A stretch of 52,437 bases of DNA from an uncultured Caryophanales bacterium. Its GTDB lineage: Bacteria; Bacillota_I; Bacilli_A; RFN20; CAG-826. The stretch lies in the NCBI GenBank assembly GCA_902464635.1, contig CABQKC010000014.1, forward strand, positions 1 through 52,437. The letters run 5' to 3'. Made by a program: the position numbers and the translations under genes. Within the stretch, counting starts at the first letter, position 1, and each line of letters begins with the position of its first letter. Below are positions 35,378 to 44,703 of the stretch, piece by piece. The notes under the pieces are model-generated. The model was not told the origin of the DNA and did no database searches. It saw only the letters and a program-made list of their open reading frames with translations.

Positions 35378-36475
35378 ATGGACGAGAACATGAAAAAACG
35401 CCTCGAGGCGACAAAAGAGAGATTTGCTTCATTGGAGGCTGAATTAGAAAAAGAAGATGTAGCTTCTGATATTAATAGATTTACCAAGCTTTCAAAAGAG
35501 AAGGCTTATCTAGAAGAACCTACTAGACTTTATAATGAATATTTAAAGCACGAACAAGAAATTGCCGATTCTTTTGAATTAGAAAATTCTGGCGATGAAG
35601 AAATTGCGGAACTTGCCAAAGAAGAAAGAAAATCCGCTCAAGCTAGAAACGAAGAATTAGAGGAAACCCTTAAAACTCTTCTTCTTCCAAAAGATCCTAA
35701 CGACGACAAAAACATTATTGTCGAAATTAGAGGTGCAGTCGGAGGAGACGAAGCTAATATTTTCGCGGGCGACTTATTCAGGATGTATGAAAAGTATTCT
35801 GAAAAACAAGGCTGGAAAATTAAAATGCTAGATGCCTCGGTTTCTGAAGCCGGCGGATATTCTTATGTTTCTTTTATGATTAAGGGAGATTCCGTTTATT
35901 CTAAATTAAAATTCGAGTCTGGTGCCCATCGTGTCCAACGCGTTCCTAAGACTGAAGCTAGCGGAAGAATCCACACTTCAACAGCAACAGTTTTAGTAAT
36001 GCCAGAAGCCGAAGAAGTAGATGTAAAGATTAATCCAAATGATTTAAAAATTGATACTTACCACTCTCAAGGTGCTGGAGGACAAAACGTCAATAAAACC
36101 GAATCTGCAGTCCGTATAACCCATATTCCGACTGGCTTAGTTGTGGCGTGTCAAACTGAGAAAGCACAGCTACAAAATAAAGAAATTGCCATGCAGATGA
36201 TTAGGGCTAAAGTCTTTGCTTATTTCCAAGAGAAAGAAGACTCCAAACGTGCTACTGAAAGAAAGCTAAAAGTAGGTACTGGGGAACGTTCTGAAAAGAT
36301 AAGGACTTATAACTATCCGCAAAATAGAGTTACCGATCATAGAATTGGATTTACAATCAATCAACTTGACCGTGTAATGGAAGGTGAATTAGACCCAGTC
36401 GTTAATGCTTTAATTCATTTTGACCAAGAACAAAAATTATTAGAGGAAGAACACAAAGATGAAGAAAATCTATGA
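35378..36475 (+). CDS. prfA: Peptide chain release factor 1
   Basis: Recognises UAA and UAG and triggers peptide release. GGQ is at 234-236, within SQGAGGQNVNK. The RF1-type codon-recognition motif P-K-T (usually PxT) lies in RVPKTEASGRIHTS. The 365-aa length is normal. It heads the cluster with prmC, whose product methylates this GGQ, overlapping it by 17 nt. Confidence 0.96.
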   Translation: MDENMKKRLEATKERFASLEAELEKEDVASDINRFTKLSKEKAYLEEPTRLYNEYLKHEQEIADSFELENSGDEEIAELAKEERKSAQARNEELEETLKTLLLPKDPNDDKNIIVEIRGAVGGDEANIFAGDLFRMYEKYSEKQGWKIKMLDASVSEAGGYSYVSFMIKGDSVYSKLKFESGAHRVQRVPKTEASGRIHTSTATVLVMPEAEEVDVKINPNDLKIDTYHSQGAGGQNVNKTESAVRITHIPTGLVVACQTEKAQLQNKEIAMQMIRAKVFAYFQEKEDSKRATERKLKVGTGERSEKIRTYNYPQNRVTDHRIGFTINQLDRVMEGELDPVVNALIHFDQEQKLLEEEHKDEENL

Positions 36476-37316
36476 GGTATATCTAGAAGCTTTGAAACTT
36501 TGTGAACCTTATCATATTCTTTCTTCAGATTTGCGCGTTTTGCTTGCATTTGATATGGGATTTGCGTCGCCAATTGATACTTTATATTATAAAGATAAAG
36601 AGATGAATGAAGAGCAAATTGCCTTATTTAATTCTCAGGTTGAGCGTCTAAAAAATAATGAACCTGTTGAATATATAATTAATGAAGCTAATTTCCTTGA
36701 TCTTAAATTATATGTAGATAGAAATGTCTTAATCCCCAGGATGGAAACAACTGAACTAATAGCAAATCTAAGTGAGAAGATTTATGACTATTTCGATCCT
36801 AGAAATTATTTAGTAGTTGCAGATATTGGAACTGGTTCAGGAGCCATTGCCTGCTCTATTAAAAACATGTATAAGAATTGGCTAGTTTCTGCCTCTGATA
36901 TTTCTTTGCCTGCTTTAGAAGTCGCTAAGAAAAATGCAGAGAAATATTCTCTTTCAATTTCATTTTATCAAGGTGATTCCTTAAAGCCTTATATAGAAAG
37001 GAATATGAATTTAGATATTATCATTTCTAATCCACCTTATATTGTCAATAAAAAAGATGTTCAGCCTTCGGTTTCCTTTTTTGAACCTTCCTCTGCTCTA
37101 TATTTAGATTTTTCTTCTTCTGTATATGAAAAGATACTGGCAGATGTTAATAAAGTTAAAAAAGGATCTTTGCTTATCGTCTTTGAAATAGGTTATGACT
37201 TAAAAGAATACATAGAAGATCTATGCAAAAAATATTTAGGGAACTATTCATATAAACTGGAATTTATTAAAGATCTCAATGACCTTGATAGATTTGCCTT
37301 TATTTTCTTGGAGTAA
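36459..37316 (+). CDS. prmC: Release factor glutamine methyltransferase
   Basis: Methylates the Gln of the GGQ motif in release factors 1 and 2. SAM-binding motif VADIGTGSGAIA (about residues 120-131) and the catalytic NPPY in IISNPPYIV are intact. N-terminal helical domain present. The length of 285 aa is standard. Its start lies inside the end of prfA. Confidence 0.95.
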   Translation: MKKIYEVYLEALKLCEPYHILSSDLRVLLAFDMGFASPIDTLYYKDKEMNEEQIALFNSQVERLKNNEPVEYIINEANFLDLKLYVDRNVLIPRMETTELIANLSEKIYDYFDPRNYLVVADIGTGSGAIACSIKNMYKNWLVSASDISLPALEVAKKNAEKYSLSISFYQGDSLKPYIERNMNLDIIISNPPYIVNKKDVQPSVSFFEPSSALYLDFSSSVYEKILADVNKVKKGSLLIVFEIGYDLKEYIEDLCKKYLGNYSYKLEFIKDLNDLDRFAFIFLE

Positions 37317-37319
37317 ATT

Positions 37320-38369
37320 ATGGAAACTAGAATTATTGGTTGGGATGAAGTTAATCTTGCAGTCGATGCATTAAAAAAGGGAGAAGCAATTTGTTTCCCC
37401 ACTGAAACAGTTTATGGAATTGGAATATTATCTTCTAAGAAAGAATATTTTGAAAAATTGGTCGCATTAAAAGAAAGGCCGGCTGATAAACCGTTTACTT
37501 TAATGTGCTCTTCTATCTGTCAGGTTGTAAGGCATTGTAAAGTAAATTCTAGAATCATCAATGTTATGAAAAAATTCATGCCTGGTGAAATTACTTTGAT
37601 TTTAGATGCTAGAGAAGGCGAAAAGGATTATCTAAGCCTATCGACTAATAAAATAGGCGTAAGGGTTCCTAATTCTAACCAAGTTTTAGATATGATTGAA
37701 AAAGTAGGGGAACCCTTATTGGTCCCTTCTGCTAATAAAAGTGGATTCAAACCATCTTTGACTTCTAAAGAAGCCTGCTCCTACTTTAATAATCAAATAC
37801 CATTTGTTATTGATGGAGAATGCGTTTCGAATACACCTTCTACAATTGTTGATTTATCAAATAATCAAATTAAGTTGATTAGAGAAGGAAAAATTCCTTT
37901 CGAAGATATTAAAAAGGTCTTTGAAGAGGAACCATCTACTATTTCTATTGGGGCAGATCATGGGGCTTTTGATCTAAAAAATGATATAGCTGCTCATTTA
38001 AAAGAAATGGGATTTGTTGTTATTGATGAAGGAACATATTCGAAAGAATCCTGCGATTATCCTATATTTGCTAAAAAAGTTGCTAATGACATAGTTTCTA
38101 ATAAAGCAAGTTTAGGAATAGTTTGCTGCACTTCTGGAATCGGAATTTCTATTGCCTGTAACAAAGTAAAAGGAATTAGGTGTGGCGTTGGTTACGATGA
38201 TGTATTAACTGGCAAATGCAGGGAACACAATAATTGCAATGTCATTTCCTTTGGGGCTGCCTATATGAAGAAAGAAGATGTTTTAAGAAGAGTTGATATC
38301 TTCCTTTCTGAAAAGTTCTCTCCTTTGGAAAAGCACCATAGACGCGTTGAAGAAATAGAAAATATTTGA
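37320..38369 (+). CDS. tsaC-rpiB: TsaC/Sua5-type threonylcarbamoyl-AMP synthase fused to ribose-5-phosphate isomerase B
   Basis: One 349-aa protein with two domains. Residues 1 to about 203 are the YrdC/Sua5 domain (GEAICFPTETVYGIG, KERPADKPFTLM, LLVPSANKSGFKPS), which makes threonylcarbamoyl-AMP for the t6A tRNA modification. It lacks the extra Sua5 C-terminal domain, so it is TsaC-like. Residues about 208-349 are RpiB: GADHGAFDLK (D213, H214), catalytic C270 in VCCTSGIGISIACNK, and EHNNCNVISFGA. In Bacillus the separate genes ywlC and ywlF lie near prfA-prmC, so the fusion is consistent with old neighbourhood. GGAG lies 6 nt before the start. Confidence 0.92.
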   Translation: METRIIGWDEVNLAVDALKKGEAICFPTETVYGIGILSSKKEYFEKLVALKERPADKPFTLMCSSICQVVRHCKVNSRIINVMKKFMPGEITLILDAREGEKDYLSLSTNKIGVRVPNSNQVLDMIEKVGEPLLVPSANKSGFKPSLTSKEACSYFNNQIPFVIDGECVSNTPSTIVDLSNNQIKLIREGKIPFEDIKKVFEEEPSTISIGADHGAFDLKNDIAAHLKEMGFVVIDEGTYSKESCDYPIFAKKVANDIVSNKASLGIVCCTSGIGISIACNKVKGIRCGVGYDDVLTGKCREHNNCNVISFGAAYMKKEDVLRRVDIFLSEKFSPLEKHHRRVEEIENI

Positions 38370-38402
38370 GCCTAGATACACTTATATTGGTACTTATATA
38401 GT

Positions 38403-39548
38403 GTGGATAATATTTTTATTTGCCCTATATGTGGTAACAAGGATCAAAAATATATTGGTTATAAAAACAATAAGCCTTACTGTAGGAAGTGTATTGAATT
38501 CCGCGGGGAAAGCGTTCCTAATAAACCCAAAGAAGTAAAAGCCTCTGCTTTAAGGCTAGATTATTGTCTTTCAAAACAACAAAAGCAGTTATCAAAAAAG
38601 ATAATAGATGCCTTTTTATCGAAGCAAGATGTTTTAGTTTATGCAGTAACTGGGTCTGGCAAAACCGAGATTTCATACGGGGTTATCCAATATGCCATGT
38701 CGCATGGGCTTAACGTAGCTTTTGCAGTTCCAAGAAAAGACGTAGTGATTGAATTAACAGCAAGGCTAAAATCTGCATTTCCAGGAAATTCGATTGTCCC
38801 AATTTATGGGGGGCATACATCAATATTAGAAGGTGATTGCCTAGTTTTAACTACTCATCAATTATATCGTTATGAGCATTATTTTGATTTAATCGTAATG
38901 GATGAAGTCGATGCATTTCCTTTTAAGGGGAATGACGTTTTGGAAGCAATGTTTTTTAGGAGCTTAAGGGGAAATTTTGTTTTGATGTCTGCTACTCCTA
39001 GCAAAGCATTAGTCAATGGAATAAAAAGAAGAAATGGATTAATTTTAACCTTGCATACTAGATTCCATAAAAATCCGATTCCTGTACCGAAAATTAATAT
39101 ATGTCCTAGTTCTTTTTATTGCTTTTACATAGCAAGGAAACTAAAACAATATTCAAAACAAGGAAAACCCTGCTTTGTATTTGTCCCTACTGTAAATATG
39201 TCTGAAGAAGTTTATTCTTGCATTTCTATCTTTTGTCCTAATGGAAATTATGTATCAAGCAAAAGAGAGGGGAGAAACAAGATAATTCATGATTTTAAAA
39301 TAGGGAAATACAAATATTTAATTACTACAGCTGTCCTTGAAAGAGGGGTGACTGTCAAAGGAATCCAGGTTATTGTTGTAGATGCATCTTCTTCAATTTA
39401 CGATGCGGCGTCTTTAATACAGATTTCTGGAAGGGTTGGAAGGAAAAAGGATGCTCCTGAAGGGGAAGTTATTTTCCTTGCAAACAAGAAAAATAAAGAA
39501 ATGGAGAAAGCAATATATGAAATTAAACGATGCAACTCCTTTTTGTAA
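38403..39548 (+). CDS. comFA: ComFA competence helicase
   Basis: ATP-driven DNA translocase of the competence system. An N-terminal four-cysteine zinc site (CPIC...CRKC) is followed by Walker A TGSGKTE, DEVD (DEAD-box variant), SATPS and a helicase C domain ending in QISGRVGRK. At 381 aa it is shorter than the Bacillus protein (about 460). The GTG start at 38403 has no Shine-Dalgarno and is somewhat uncertain, but the zinc site begins within 10 residues of it, so little can be missing. comFC overlaps its end. Confidence 0.9.
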   Translation: MDNIFICPICGNKDQKYIGYKNNKPYCRKCIEFRGESVPNKPKEVKASALRLDYCLSKQQKQLSKKIIDAFLSKQDVLVYAVTGSGKTEISYGVIQYAMSHGLNVAFAVPRKDVVIELTARLKSAFPGNSIVPIYGGHTSILEGDCLVLTTHQLYRYEHYFDLIVMDEVDAFPFKGNDVLEAMFFRSLRGNFVLMSATPSKALVNGIKRRNGLILTLHTRFHKNPIPVPKINICPSSFYCFYIARKLKQYSKQGKPCFVFVPTVNMSEEVYSCISIFCPNGNYVSSKREGRNKIIHDFKIGKYKYLITTAVLERGVTVKGIQVIVVDASSSIYDAASLIQISGRVGRKKDAPEGEVIFLANKKNKEMEKAIYEIKRCNSFL

Positions 39549-40143
39549 GGTTTGTTTTAAAGAAATCGAATACACGCCCTCGATATTTTTCCTATCTAAC
39601 CCTTGTCTATGCAAAAAATGTTTTGAGGAATTTAACTGCAAATGGATGAGGTGGAAGGAGGAGAAAGTTAAATGTTTGGCTTTATATGACTACAACGAAA
39701 AAATAAGAAATACCCTTTATCGATTTAAGGGCTGTGGAGATATTGAACTTAAAGATGTTTTCTTTGCTTATCCGATAAATGTTTTGAAGCTGATTTACCA
39801 TGGATATGTTATTGTTCCAGCCCCGAGTTCGGCATCTCATAATGAAGAAAGAGGTTATAACCAAGTAATCGAGATGTGTAAGATACTTAAGCTTCCGATT
39901 TTAGATATCTTGGCTAAAACAAAAGAATCAAAGCAGTCTGACCTATCTTTTTATGAAAGGCAAAAGGTAAACAAAATTATTGCCTTAAAGGAAAAAGTTG
40001 ACTTATCAACGAAGAAAATCCTTTTTGTAGATGATGTATTCACAACAGGTTCAACAACTAGAGCATGTCTTAATTTGTTAGAGAAATTACATCCGAAAAA
40101 GTTATCTTGTTTGATAATGGCGAAAACAAAATTTAAATTTTGA
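39517..40143 (+). CDS. comFC: ComFC/GntX-family phosphoribosyltransferase-like protein
   Basis: A competence-associated protein with a zinc finger (FCKVC...CLCKKC, first 45 residues) and a phosphoribosyltransferase-type domain with the PRPP motif ILFVDDVFTTGST. It is thought to act with ComFA in handling incoming DNA. I chose the ATG at 39517 (208 aa) because GGAG lies 10 nt upstream and the zinc finger then starts at residue 10. An earlier ATG at 39436 would add 27 unlike residues. It overlaps comFA by 32 nt. Confidence 0.92.
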   Translation: MKLNDATPFCKVCFKEIEYTPSIFFLSNPCLCKKCFEEFNCKWMRWKEEKVKCLALYDYNEKIRNTLYRFKGCGDIELKDVFFAYPINVLKLIYHGYVIVPAPSSASHNEERGYNQVIEMCKILKLPILDILAKTKESKQSDLSFYERQKVNKIIALKEKVDLSTKKILFVDDVFTTGSTTRACLNLLEKLHPKKLSCLIMAKTKFKF

Positions 40144-40196
40144 TAACGCTGTAATTGTTTACCATTTAACTAAATGGTATTATCTTAACGCTGTAA
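40144..40196 (+). promoter_or_regulatory. secA promoter with internal palindrome and flanking direct repeats
   Basis: TTGTTT (40155-40160), 17 nt, then TATTAT (40178-40183) is the promoter. The spacer and the first base of the -10 form a perfect 18-bp palindrome (ACCATTTA-AC-TAAATGGT, 40161-40178). The whole promoter is bracketed by two copies of TAACGCTGTAA (40144-40154, 40186-40196), 42 bp apart. This looks like a regulated promoter with two kinds of protein-binding sites. Confidence 0.55.
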
Positions 40197-40211
40197 CTTA
40201 AGGAGATTAAC

Positions 40212-42635
40212 GTGGCTAATTTTATTGAAGCAATATTCCATTTGGAGAAACGCGAACTCAACCGCTATGCTCGCGAAGCAGATCGCGTCATGTCATATGA
40301 GAAAGAATTTAGGGCATTAACTGACGACGAATTAAGGGCAAAAACCGCTGAATTCCAAGAAAAACTAAAAAACGGCGCATCACTTAACGATATTAAGTAT
40401 GAAGCTTTCGCCGTGGCTAGGGAAGGTGCATGGAGAACTATCCATCAATTCCCATTTAAAGTACAAATCATCGGCGCACTTGTCTTAAATGATGGCAACG
40501 TTGCTGAAATGAGAACTGGTGAAGGTAAAACTCTTACCGCAACTATGGCAGTTTATTTAAACGCCTTGACTGGTGATGGCGTGCATGTTGTTACCGTTAA
40601 CGAATACCTTGCGGCTCGTGATGCTGACTGGATGGGCAACATCTATCGTTTCTTAGGCTTGACTGTTGGAGTTAATCTTGCCTCGAAGACTTCTAGCGAG
40701 AAAAAAGAAGCCTATCTATGCGATATTACCTATACAACTAACTCTGAATTAGGTTTCGATTATCTTCGTGATAACATGACTCAGTCAGTTTCTAGCCGTG
40801 TATTACGTGGATTAAAATATGCCGTCGTTGACGAAGCTGACTCTATTTTGATTGATGAATCTAGAACCCCACTTATTATCTCCGGTGGTCAAAGAGCTGC
40901 TGCTAGCCAATATATGGTAGCGGATAGATTTGTTAAGATGCTTCGTCCTGAAGTTGATTTCACTACAGATATCAAAACCAAGACTTGTAACCTTACCGAT
41001 TCTGGAAACGACAAGGCTGAAAAGATGTTTGGAATCCGCAATCTCTATGATCCAGAAAACCAAGACTTGGTACATAGAATCCACCAAGCTCTAAAAGCTA
41101 ATTATGTCATGCATCGTGACGTTGAATACATGGTTGATAAGGAAAGACAAGTCCAATTAATCGACCAATTCACCGGACGTATAATGAAGGGCAGGGAATA
41201 TAATGACGGATTGCAACAAGCTATCCAAGCTAAAGAAGGCGTTGAAATCAAACAAGAAACAACGGTCTTGGCTACTATTACCTACCAGAATTTTTTCAGG
41301 TTATACAAGAAAGTATCCGGTATGACCGGTACTGCTAAAACTGAAGAAGAGGAATTCGAAAAGATTTATAACATGAAGGTCATTACAATTCCTACAAATA
41401 GGCCAATCCAAAGAATTGATGACATGGATTATATCTACGGAACCCATAAGGCTAAACTCAAGGGGTTAGTAGAAGAAGTCAAGGCTAGACACGAAAAAGG
41501 ACAACCAGTCCTTATTGGTACAGTTTCCGTTGAATCTAACGAAGAAATATCTGCTTTATTAACTCAAGCCGGCATTCCACATGAAGTATTGAATGCTAAA
41601 AACCAAGCTAGAGAAGCTGAAATCATTTCTCATGCTGGCGAAAAAGGTGCTGTTACACTTGCCACCAACATGGCTGGCCGTGGTACTGATATTAAACTTG
41701 GCGAAGGTGTAAAAGAACTAGGTGGCTTATGTGTTTTAGGCACTGAAAGACATGAATCTAGACGTATTGATAACCAGTTAAGAGGTCGTTCTGGACGTCA
41801 AGGCGACCCAGGCTATTCTAGGTTTTACGTATCTTTTGAAGATGAGCTCATGAGAAGGTTCGTCGATGACAAAAGAAGAGAATTCTTTATTAAGCAACTT
41901 GGCGAAGATCATCTTGAAAACAAGATTATCCAAAATGTTGTAACCAATGCTCAAAAGCAAATTGAAGGAAGAAACTTTGATACACGTAAGAACTTACTCG
42001 ACTATGATGATGTCTTAGCTAAGCAAAGGCAAATTATCTATGATCGTAGAGACTCCATTATGCTTGCTGGAGATATTAACGAATTAGTTCATACTTTCTT
42101 TAAAGATACCGGTGCTTTCCTTGCTAAAAAGGCAGTTGCCGCTTCTAAAGACGAAGGCTTAATTGATGGAGAAACATTGAAGAAGTTAGTCGAACCTTCA
42201 TTCGTAAAAGAAGGAACCTTCCCTGCTAAAGCTTATGATGAGGCTACAGTTGAAGAAGGTGGAGAAGACCTTGGAGAATTCTTATATTCTAATTATTTAG
42301 AAAAGAGAAAGACCTGGCCAGAAGAGCAAGCCGACAGAGTTGAAAGACAAATTTCCTTGTCCGTTATTGATAGGAACTGGACTAAACATATCGATACCAT
42401 GGCTCATTTAAGAGAAGGTATCGGACTTCGTTCCTATGCTCAGACTAACCCACTTCAAGATTACGTCAACGAAGGTTATTCCTTATTCCGTGAAATGAAC
42501 CAAAACATTGCAGTCGACTGCGTATTTAATTTCATGAATGTCCAACTTCAAATCCAAAAGGAGCCTGAAGAAACTAACGACGAAAACGTAATCGAAGTAA
42601 AGGCCGAACCAAAAGAAGATAAGAAAGAGGAATAA
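40212..42635 (+). CDS. secA: Preprotein translocase ATPase SecA
   Basis: Motor that pushes unfolded proteins through SecYEG. Walker A is MRTGEGKT, VDEADSILIDE is motif II, and the NMAGRGTDIKL and QLRGRSGRQGD helicase motifs and the C-terminal helical wing/scaffold region are complete. The 807-aa protein ends in an acidic Lys/Glu tail with no cysteines, so the usual C-terminal SEC-C zinc finger that binds SecB/lipids is missing. The start is GTG with AAGGAG 7 nt upstream. prfB follows after 1 nt, as in Bacillus. Confidence 0.97.
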   Translation: MANFIEAIFHLEKRELNRYAREADRVMSYEKEFRALTDDELRAKTAEFQEKLKNGASLNDIKYEAFAVAREGAWRTIHQFPFKVQIIGALVLNDGNVAEMRTGEGKTLTATMAVYLNALTGDGVHVVTVNEYLAARDADWMGNIYRFLGLTVGVNLASKTSSEKKEAYLCDITYTTNSELGFDYLRDNMTQSVSSRVLRGLKYAVVDEADSILIDESRTPLIISGGQRAAASQYMVADRFVKMLRPEVDFTTDIKTKTCNLTDSGNDKAEKMFGIRNLYDPENQDLVHRIHQALKANYVMHRDVEYMVDKERQVQLIDQFTGRIMKGREYNDGLQQAIQAKEGVEIKQETTVLATITYQNFFRLYKKVSGMTGTAKTEEEEFEKIYNMKVITIPTNRPIQRIDDMDYIYGTHKAKLKGLVEEVKARHEKGQPVLIGTVSVESNEEISALLTQAGIPHEVLNAKNQAREAEIISHAGEKGAVTLATNMAGRGTDIKLGEGVKELGGLCVLGTERHESRRIDNQLRGRSGRQGDPGYSRFYVSFEDELMRRFVDDKRREFFIKQLGEDHLENKIIQNVVTNAQKQIEGRNFDTRKNLLDYDDVLAKQRQIIYDRRDSIMLAGDINELVHTFFKDTGAFLAKKAVAASKDEGLIDGETLKKLVEPSFVKEGTFPAKAYDEATVEEGGEDLGEFLYSNYLEKRKTWPEEQADRVERQISLSVIDRNWTKHIDTMAHLREGIGLRSYAQTNPLQDYVNEGYSLFREMNQNIAVDCVFNFMNVQLQIQKEPEETNDENVIEVKAEPKEDKKEE

Positions 42636-42636
42636 A

Positions 42637-43759
42637 ATGAAAGAGCTAGTGGAATTAAAACAACAAGCCCAAAAGCTAGGCGAACTTGTTACACAGCTCG
42701 GTGATTCTCTTTGACTTACCTAAAATAAATTCCGAGATTGCCGAACTGGAAGCAAAGCAAAACCAAGATGGTTTTTGGGATGACCAAAACAATGCAAAGA
42801 CAATTTGCAGACGTCTTTCTTCGCTTCAAAACAAAATCGAAAATTACGAAAAATCAAAATCTGCTTATAAAGATATAGTAGAAATGCTTTCCGAAACAAA
42901 AGAATCCGATGCTGATATGTTGGATTTAATTGGAGAGGCAGAAGATGAACTTGCTTCTTCTTGCGAGAGCATCCGTCATCAACTTTTATTCTCTGGAAAG
43001 TATGATTCTTTAAATTGTACCATCGAAATTCATCCTGGTGCTGGAGGAACAGAAGCCCAAGATTGGGCCAATATGCTTTTAAGAATGTATGGAAGATGGG
43101 CCGAAAGAAACAATTTCAAAGTCCAACCTATAGATATAGAAGCAGGGGATGAAGCTGGTATTAAAAGCGCTACTATTAAAATCATTGGCGATGATGCCTA
43201 TGGAATGCTTAAAGGAGAAAAAGGGGTACACCGTCTAGTCAGGATTTCTCCTTTTGATGCCAATGCTAGAAGACATACATCTTTTGCATCTGTTAACGTC
43301 GTTCCTGAATTTGGCGAAGTAAGCGATATAGTAATTGATCCAAAAGATTTAAGGGTCGATACATTTAGATCTGGGGGAGCCGGGGGACAAAATGTCAATA
43401 AAGTTTCCTCTGCAGTTAGAATTACCCACTTGCCAACTGGAATTGTTGTCCAATGCGAAATTGAACGTAGCCAGTTATTAAACAAAGCAACATGTATGAG
43501 CATGCTTACTGATAAACTCATGCAAAAGAAATTAGAAGAAAGAGACGCTCAATTAAAATCCATTGTTGGAGAGCAAAAAAATATTGAATGGGGTTCACAG
43601 ATTAGAAGCTATGTTTTCCAACCTTATACATTAGTCAAAGACAATAGAACCGGTGAAGAAACCGGCAATGTCTTAGACGTAATGGATGGAAATATAAATG
43701 CATTCTTATATGCATATCTAGAAATGGAATCAAGAAAAGATGAACCTAAATCGAATTAA
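42637..43759 (+). CDS. prfB: Peptide chain release factor 2, programmed +1 frameshift
   Basis: RF2 recognises UGA and UAA. Translation starts at ATG 42637, right after the secA stop, and reads 25 codons to CTT TGA (42709-42714). A +1 shift skips one T and continues at GAC (42713), giving a 373-aa protein. The continuation has the RF2 marks ISPF (SPF tripeptide) and GGQ (249-251). Immediately before the shift site, GGTGAT-TCT-CTT-TGA replaces the common AGGGGG-TAT-CTT-TGA. GGTGAT can pair with the AUCACC part of the 16S anti-Shine-Dalgarno end at the same 3-nt distance. The site gives autoregulation: low RF2 raises frameshifting. The end overlaps the yitT-like gene by 20 nt. Confidence 0.95.
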
Positions 43760-44702
43760 AAACCTAACAAAAAAGCAAATTATTGCGGGAATAATTAATG
43801 TTTCATTAGTTGTTCTTGGTTCTTTCGTGTTGGCTTTTGGAAACGCTGCATTCCTCATTCCTTTTGATTTGATTACCGGCGGATTGTCTTCTATTGGAAT
43901 TATCATTCAATATTTTTTGGATGCTAATGGAGTTGATTTTCAAATAGTCGATATTGTCATTTGGACTATAACGATCTTGCTCTTCTTCGTTGGGCTTATT
44001 TTCATGGGAAAGAAGTTTTCTGCCCATACTTTATTGGCCTCGATTCTCTATCCTGCTTTTGTTTCCTTGCTTTATAGAACAAATCTATTAAGCCCTATAT
44101 CAAACGCCTTGCTTAATATGGATGAGAAGATGCTAGGATATCTTCTTGCTGGTATATTCGGAGGGATATTTGTAGGAGCAGGGGTTGCTATAACTTTTAA
44201 AGGCCATGGTTCTACTGGCGGATTTGATATTTTGTGTGCGATTATTGCTAAATATACCCGCATTAAAGAATCGGTTTCTTCTTTGACAATAGATTCTACA
44301 ATCGTTGTGATAGGTATTATCTGCCTTTGGAATAAAGAAGATATTATTCCCTTGGGATTAATTGGGATATTATCTGCTCTTATTGCCGGCGCGATGATTC
44401 AAATTATCTATGTTGCATCTTCTAGTTATGTAACTTGCGATATTATCTCTTCTAAATACGAAGACATAGTTAATTTTGTCCAAATCGACATGGATAGAGG
44501 GTGCACGATTATTGATACCATTGGTGGATATACTGGCGAGAATAGAAAATTAGTCAGGGTAGTATTGAGCAAAAAAGAAGCCGACTTGTTAAAAAATTAC
44601 GTTTCAAAAGTTGACGAACACGCCTTTTTGATTTTTACCGATGCAAGCAATGTTCATGGCGAAGGTTTCTTACCTTTGACAATTAAAAGGAAGAAGAAGT
44701 AG
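43740..44702 (+). CDS. YitT-family membrane protein
   Basis: A 320-aa protein with five or six N-terminal membrane helices (to about residue 220) containing FLIPFDLITGG and FKGHGSTGGFDIL, the YitT (DUF161) motifs. A soluble C-terminal DUF2179 domain follows (about 225-310: RGCTIIDTIGGYTGENRKLVRVV). The transport substrate is unknown. It starts inside prfB. No role with RF2 or UvrB is implied. Confidence 0.9.
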   Translation: MNLNRIKNLTKKQIIAGIINVSLVVLGSFVLAFGNAAFLIPFDLITGGLSSIGIIIQYFLDANGVDFQIVDIVIWTITILLFFVGLIFMGKKFSAHTLLASILYPAFVSLLYRTNLLSPISNALLNMDEKMLGYLLAGIFGGIFVGAGVAITFKGHGSTGGFDILCAIIAKYTRIKESVSSLTIDSTIVVIGIICLWNKEDIIPLGLIGILSALIAGAMIQIIYVASSSYVTCDIISSKYEDIVNFVQIDMDRGCTIIDTIGGYTGENRKLVRVVLSKKEADLLKNYVSKVDEHAFLIFTDASNVHGEGFLPLTIKRKKK

Positions 44703-44703
44703 T

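Noticed and set aside
42712..42714. TGA in prfB as a sequencing error or pseudogene
   Set aside because: Position, CTT-TGA-C context and downstream RF2 motifs match the known programmed frameshift.
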